Source: Methanobacteriota archaeon (lineage in GTDB: Archaea > Thermoplasmatota > Poseidoniia > Poseidoniales > Poseidoniaceae). Taken from it: a stretch of 7,194 bases of DNA. A model generated the notes under the pieces. That model ran no database searches. It was not told where the DNA came from and saw nothing but the letters and a program-made list of their open reading frames with translations. Made by a program: the position numbers and the translations under genes. Shown here in pieces: positions 5,426 through 7,194 of the stretch. Every line of letters begins with the position of its first letter. The first letter of the stretch is position 1. Where the stretch lies: NCBI GenBank assembly GCA_009936765.1, contig JAACDL010000149.1:1-7194 (forward strand), written 5' to 3'.

Positions 5426-5929
5426 ATGTCTATGGCCAAGATACTGATGATTACTGCAACTTCGGATAATAACCTCGCTTTGGCGGAGAAATGTTCAGAT
5501 GCTGCACGAGAAATGGGACATGAAGCAGACATTGTCAACCTCGCAGAATTAGATTTTCCAATGTTCACAGTTGCACGCTCTAAAGAATTAGATGTTATTC
5601 CTGGAATGGCAGAACTGAAAGCAGCAATGTCTTCCGCAGACTCTTGGATGGTAATTGCTCCTGAATACAATGGATCAATGCCCCCAACCCTCAACAATAC
5701 AGTTGCATGGCTTAGCGCAGAATGGAAAGACTTCCGTGCTCTATTCAACAGCCGTAAGGTAGGATTAGCAACTCACAGTGGTGGCGGCGGAGAGCATGTA
5801 ATCATGGCAATGCGTCAGATGTTTTCTTATCTCGGATGCAATGTTCTCGGGCGGAAATTAGTTTCCAACAAGAATAAGGAAGCAAATCCAGAGACTATCG
5901 AGGATATGCTTAACCAACTAGCAAACTGA
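5426..5929 (+). CDS. NAD(P)H-dependent FMN reductase family flavoprotein
   Basis: A 167-residue cytoplasmic flavodoxin-fold protein that binds FMN and transfers electrons from NAD(P)H to flavin, quinones or related acceptors. The N-terminal strand KILMITATSDNNLALA (5-20) is the FMN phosphate-binding loop, without the arginine of the common GSxR form. APEYNGSMPPTLNN (78-91) is the family's signature, and THSGGGGEH (116-124) is the second flavin-contacting loop. The length is normal. The start is ATG at 5426; a second ATG at 5432 is two codons inside and cannot be excluded. Neither has a Shine-Dalgarno site, which fits a leaderless message. It is divergent from the lipid hydroxylase and 30 bases upstream of the unassigned small gene on the same strand. 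The physiological acceptor is unknown. Confidence 0.92.
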   Translation: MSMAKILMITATSDNNLALAEKCSDAAREMGHEADIVNLAELDFPMFTVARSKELDVIPGMAELKAAMSSADSWMVIAPEYNGSMPPTLNNTVAWLSAEWKDFRALFNSRKVGLATHSGGGGEHVIMAMRQMFSYLGCNVLGRKLVSNKNKEANPETIEDMLNQLAN

Positions 5930-5959
5930 TTCCTTGACACAGAAACTACTATGTCATAA

Positions 5960-6337
5960 GTGCATACAGCCAGCCATATGGACAATAACGAGTGTTTCAT
6001 CACTACTATGGGTGATGATTGGGAAAGAATCGAAGATTGCAATGTTCACATGTTTGTAAAGCGTCGATGGCAACGTACTGTTATTCGTGGTAATGAAGGA
6101 GATGACCTTCTTGATGAAGGTGCGGAGTCCGCAGTTTACACAATCACGGGTAAGATGGATATGGAGCAGTACAAGAGAATCCTAGCCATTTTTAGAAAAG
6201 AGCAACCATACTTCCATGATCCATTCGAGGACCGTCAAATGAAAGCAGTTTTCTCAAGCATTGATTACAATAGCCGAACGGAAGAATACGAATTCATTCT
6301 AGTCGAAGATGCTGAGCAAGACGAAATAATGTCTTAA
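5960..6337 (+). CDS. Small acidic protein of unknown function
   Basis: I do not recognise this 125-residue protein. It begins at GTG 5960 or, more naturally, at ATG 5978 (119 residues); neither has a ribosome-binding site. It is strongly acidic overall (about 28 Asp/Glu against 14 Lys/Arg), has no signal peptide or membrane segment, and looks like an alternating strand/helix domain. The central part reads KRRWQRTVIRGNEGDD (34-49), then AVYTITGKMDMEQYKRILAIF (58-78), PYFHDPF (83-89) and EYEFILVED (109-117). The order of a twin-residue loop, an xYTIxG strand, a helix of position-counting type, and a final EYEFxL strand recalls small phage tail hub proteins (P2 gpU-like fold), a weak pattern-level resemblance only. 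Its TAA abuts the stop of the convergent gene. It could share a message with the FMN reductase. Confidence 0.8.
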   Translation: MHTASHMDNNECFITTMGDDWERIEDCNVHMFVKRRWQRTVIRGNEGDDLLDEGAESAVYTITGKMDMEQYKRILAIFRKEQPYFHDPFEDRQMKAVFSSIDYNSRTEEYEFILVEDAEQDEIMS

Positions 6338-7039
6338 TCACAGTAGCGGTCCAAAGTGAACGCCCGCTGCAATCACTATGCTAGATGCGATTACAATCAG
6401 TACATTGTCATCAATGGGTCCAAACTCATAACGCTCAACAAATGAGGCTACAGCACCAGAGAGTGCCCCCCAAAGTGGAATTGAAGGGTCTGCACTCTTG
6501 CCGATTAGGTAGCCAAGAGGAATACAAAGAATCGCCATTCCAAGGTTTCCCCAAGCACTCTTAGTTCGCTTTGCAAACATCTTGTTGCGAATAATTCCTG
6601 TTACTCCGTCTCCATATGCCATGAATAAGGCAGGAAGAATGGCCAACCAGGCATCATCCAAGTAATGCCATAGAGCGAATACTGAGATTCCTAACATGAA
6701 TGCAAAAGTTGCATCGTTCATGTTCTGTTCAGTTTGCATCCACCAGAGGCGTCTATCCATCATGTGAGCAGCAGCTAAGCCAGCAGCACCTAGAAGTCCA
6801 CCTAGGAGTGGGTAGATAGGGTCTGTGAACACTATTGGGCACAGGATTAGTGGGACTCCGCCCGCTACCATGTGAGCCACTTTGCGGTTGTAGTAAACCG
6901 CAACCATGTTCTCGCAGCCTTTCGACATCAGGTATGCGTGAAACGGTTTTATTGCCATCACGGTGATGAAGGCAAAAGCCCCTAATCCTAAGAACCAAAG
7001 TAGTTGAGAATCAATGTCCATGCCCACGTGTGGGCGCAC
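6338..7039 (-). CDS. Dolichol/phytol kinase-like polytopic membrane protein
   Basis: A 233-residue membrane protein of the CTP-dependent polyprenol/phytol kinase group (SEC59, VTE5, DGK1 relatives), which phosphorylates an isoprenoid or lipid alcohol. The features seen are NRKVAHMVAGG (51-61), AYGDGVTGIIRNK (141-153), KRTKSAWGNLGMA (157-169) and VERYEFGPIDDNVLI (201-215); the paired Asp/Gly, the KSxxGN and the late Asp-Asp-Asn are in the order usual for this group. About six to seven hydrophobic segments cover most of the chain. The CDP-diglyceride synthase signature is absent, so a cytidylyltransferase role is less likely. The start is uncertain: GTG 7039 is the furthest possible (a stop lies directly upstream), with GTG 7027 and ATG 7021 inside. 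Without a Shine-Dalgarno site, ATG 7021 (227 residues) may be the true start. Probably co-transcribed with the edge gene at 7064. Confidence 0.85.
   Translation of the reverse strand: MRPHVGMDIDSQLLWFLGLGAFAFITVMAIKPFHAYLMSKGCENMVAVYYNRKVAHMVAGGVPLILCPIVFTDPIYPLLGGLLGAAGLAAAHMMDRRLWWMQTEQNMNDATFAFMLGISVFALWHYLDDAWLAILPALFMAYGDGVTGIIRNKMFAKRTKSAWGNLGMAILCIPLGYLIGKSADPSIPLWGALSGAVASFVERYEFGPIDDNVLIVIASSIVIAAGVHFGPLL
7022..7035. repeat. GC-rich palindrome at the start of the kinase-like gene
   Basis: GCCCAC-GT-GTGGGC is a perfect 6-bp inverted repeat with a two-base centre, and CACGTG lies within it. It sits between the possible GTG start (7039) and the ATG (7021). If ATG is the start it lies in the leader and could be an operator or block the initiation site; if GTG is the start it is simply coding. 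Confidence 0.4.
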
Positions 7040-7063
7040 TCAGTGCATAATGCTGACTAAGAT

Positions 7064-7194
7064 TCACACTGCGCCTGCAAACATCAACCATCCAATGTTC
7101 ATGATGATTGCTGGTGCAGTTAGGAACATGATGGTAATCATGATCGGAAATACGCTGACGATGAAAGTCATGAGGAATATGACTGTCATCAACA
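7064..7194 (-). CDS. C-terminal end of a very hydrophobic membrane protein (partial)
   Basis: On the minus strand one frame is open from the right edge to TGA (7066-7064), giving 42 complete codons. The residues start LMTVIFLMTFIVSVF and end NIGWLMFAGAV, with no charged residue at all, and read as two membrane helices (about 2-24 and 26-41). Met codons are frequent, so a start inside the window (for example ATG 7189) is possible, but extension beyond the edge is more likely. It ends 24 bases before the GTG, or 42 before the ATG, of the kinase-like gene on the same strand. The family cannot be named from this fragment. Confidence 0.6.
   Translation of the reverse strand, partial: LMTVIFLMTFIVSVFPIMITIMFLTAPAIIMNIGWLMFAGAV

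Noticed and set aside
5332..5748. 138-codon open frame on the minus strand
   Set aside because: It is antisense to the FMN reductase and would run across the divergent promoter gap into the hydroxylase start; no domain is visible.
5935..5959. TTGACA-like element before the small acidic gene
   Set aside because: It would be a bacterial -35 box, but no -10 box at proper spacing follows and the host appears archaeal.
6338..7039. Phosphatidate cytidylyltransferase (CdsA) assignment
   Set aside because: The C-terminal CdsA signature with its KDxxxxxPGHGG-type end is absent, and the GDGVTGIIR and KSAWGN motifs fit the polyprenol/phytol kinase group better.

Overview
The window reads as a compact chromosomal segment of a marine archaeon, most plausibly a Marine Group II / Poseidoniales-like euryarchaeon; this placement is inference. 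Support comes from an archaeosortase/exosortase-family protease with an intact Cys/Arg/His set, a dolichol/phytol-kinase-type membrane protein, Shine-Dalgarno sites of the GGAGGTGAT type, frequent TTG/GTG starts, several genes with no visible ribosome-binding site (as expected of leaderless messages), and very short or zero gaps between genes. No rRNA, tRNA, CRISPR array, insertion sequence or integrase was seen.

Layout. (1) 2-1321 (+): a DEAD-box RNA helicase cut by the left edge. (2) 1322-2275 (-): an archaeosortase whose stop codon abuts the helicase stop with no gap. (3) 2344-4175 (+): a tight four-gene operon, TusA-family sulfur carrier, GTP cyclohydrolase II (RibA), OsmC-family thiol protein, and a class I SAM methyltransferase. 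(4) 4176-4310: a short intergenic stretch with a hairpin, T-runs and a doubtful small ORF. (5) 4311-5342 (-): a membrane fatty acid hydroxylase / sterol desaturase family di-iron protein. (6) 5426-5929 (+): an NAD(P)H-dependent FMN reductase. (7) 5960-6337 (+): a small acidic protein I cannot assign. (8) 6338-7039 (-): a dolichol/phytol kinase-like membrane protein whose stop also abuts its convergent neighbour with no gap. (9) 7064 to the right edge (-): the C-terminal end of a very hydrophobic membrane protein, probably co-transcribed with (8).

Themes. The central operon joins flavin precursor synthesis with two cysteine-based small proteins (sulfur carrier and thiol peroxidase/OsmC fold) and a methyltransferase, which suggests a sulfur or thiol redox function. 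The flanking membrane genes (archaeosortase, lipid hydroxylase, polyprenol-type kinase) point to envelope and lipid work. The most interesting points are the operon combination, the archaeosortase with a C-terminal extension and two pairs of outward-facing cysteines, the unassigned 125-residue protein with a faint resemblance to phage tail hub proteins, and the two convergent gene pairs that meet exactly at their stop codons.
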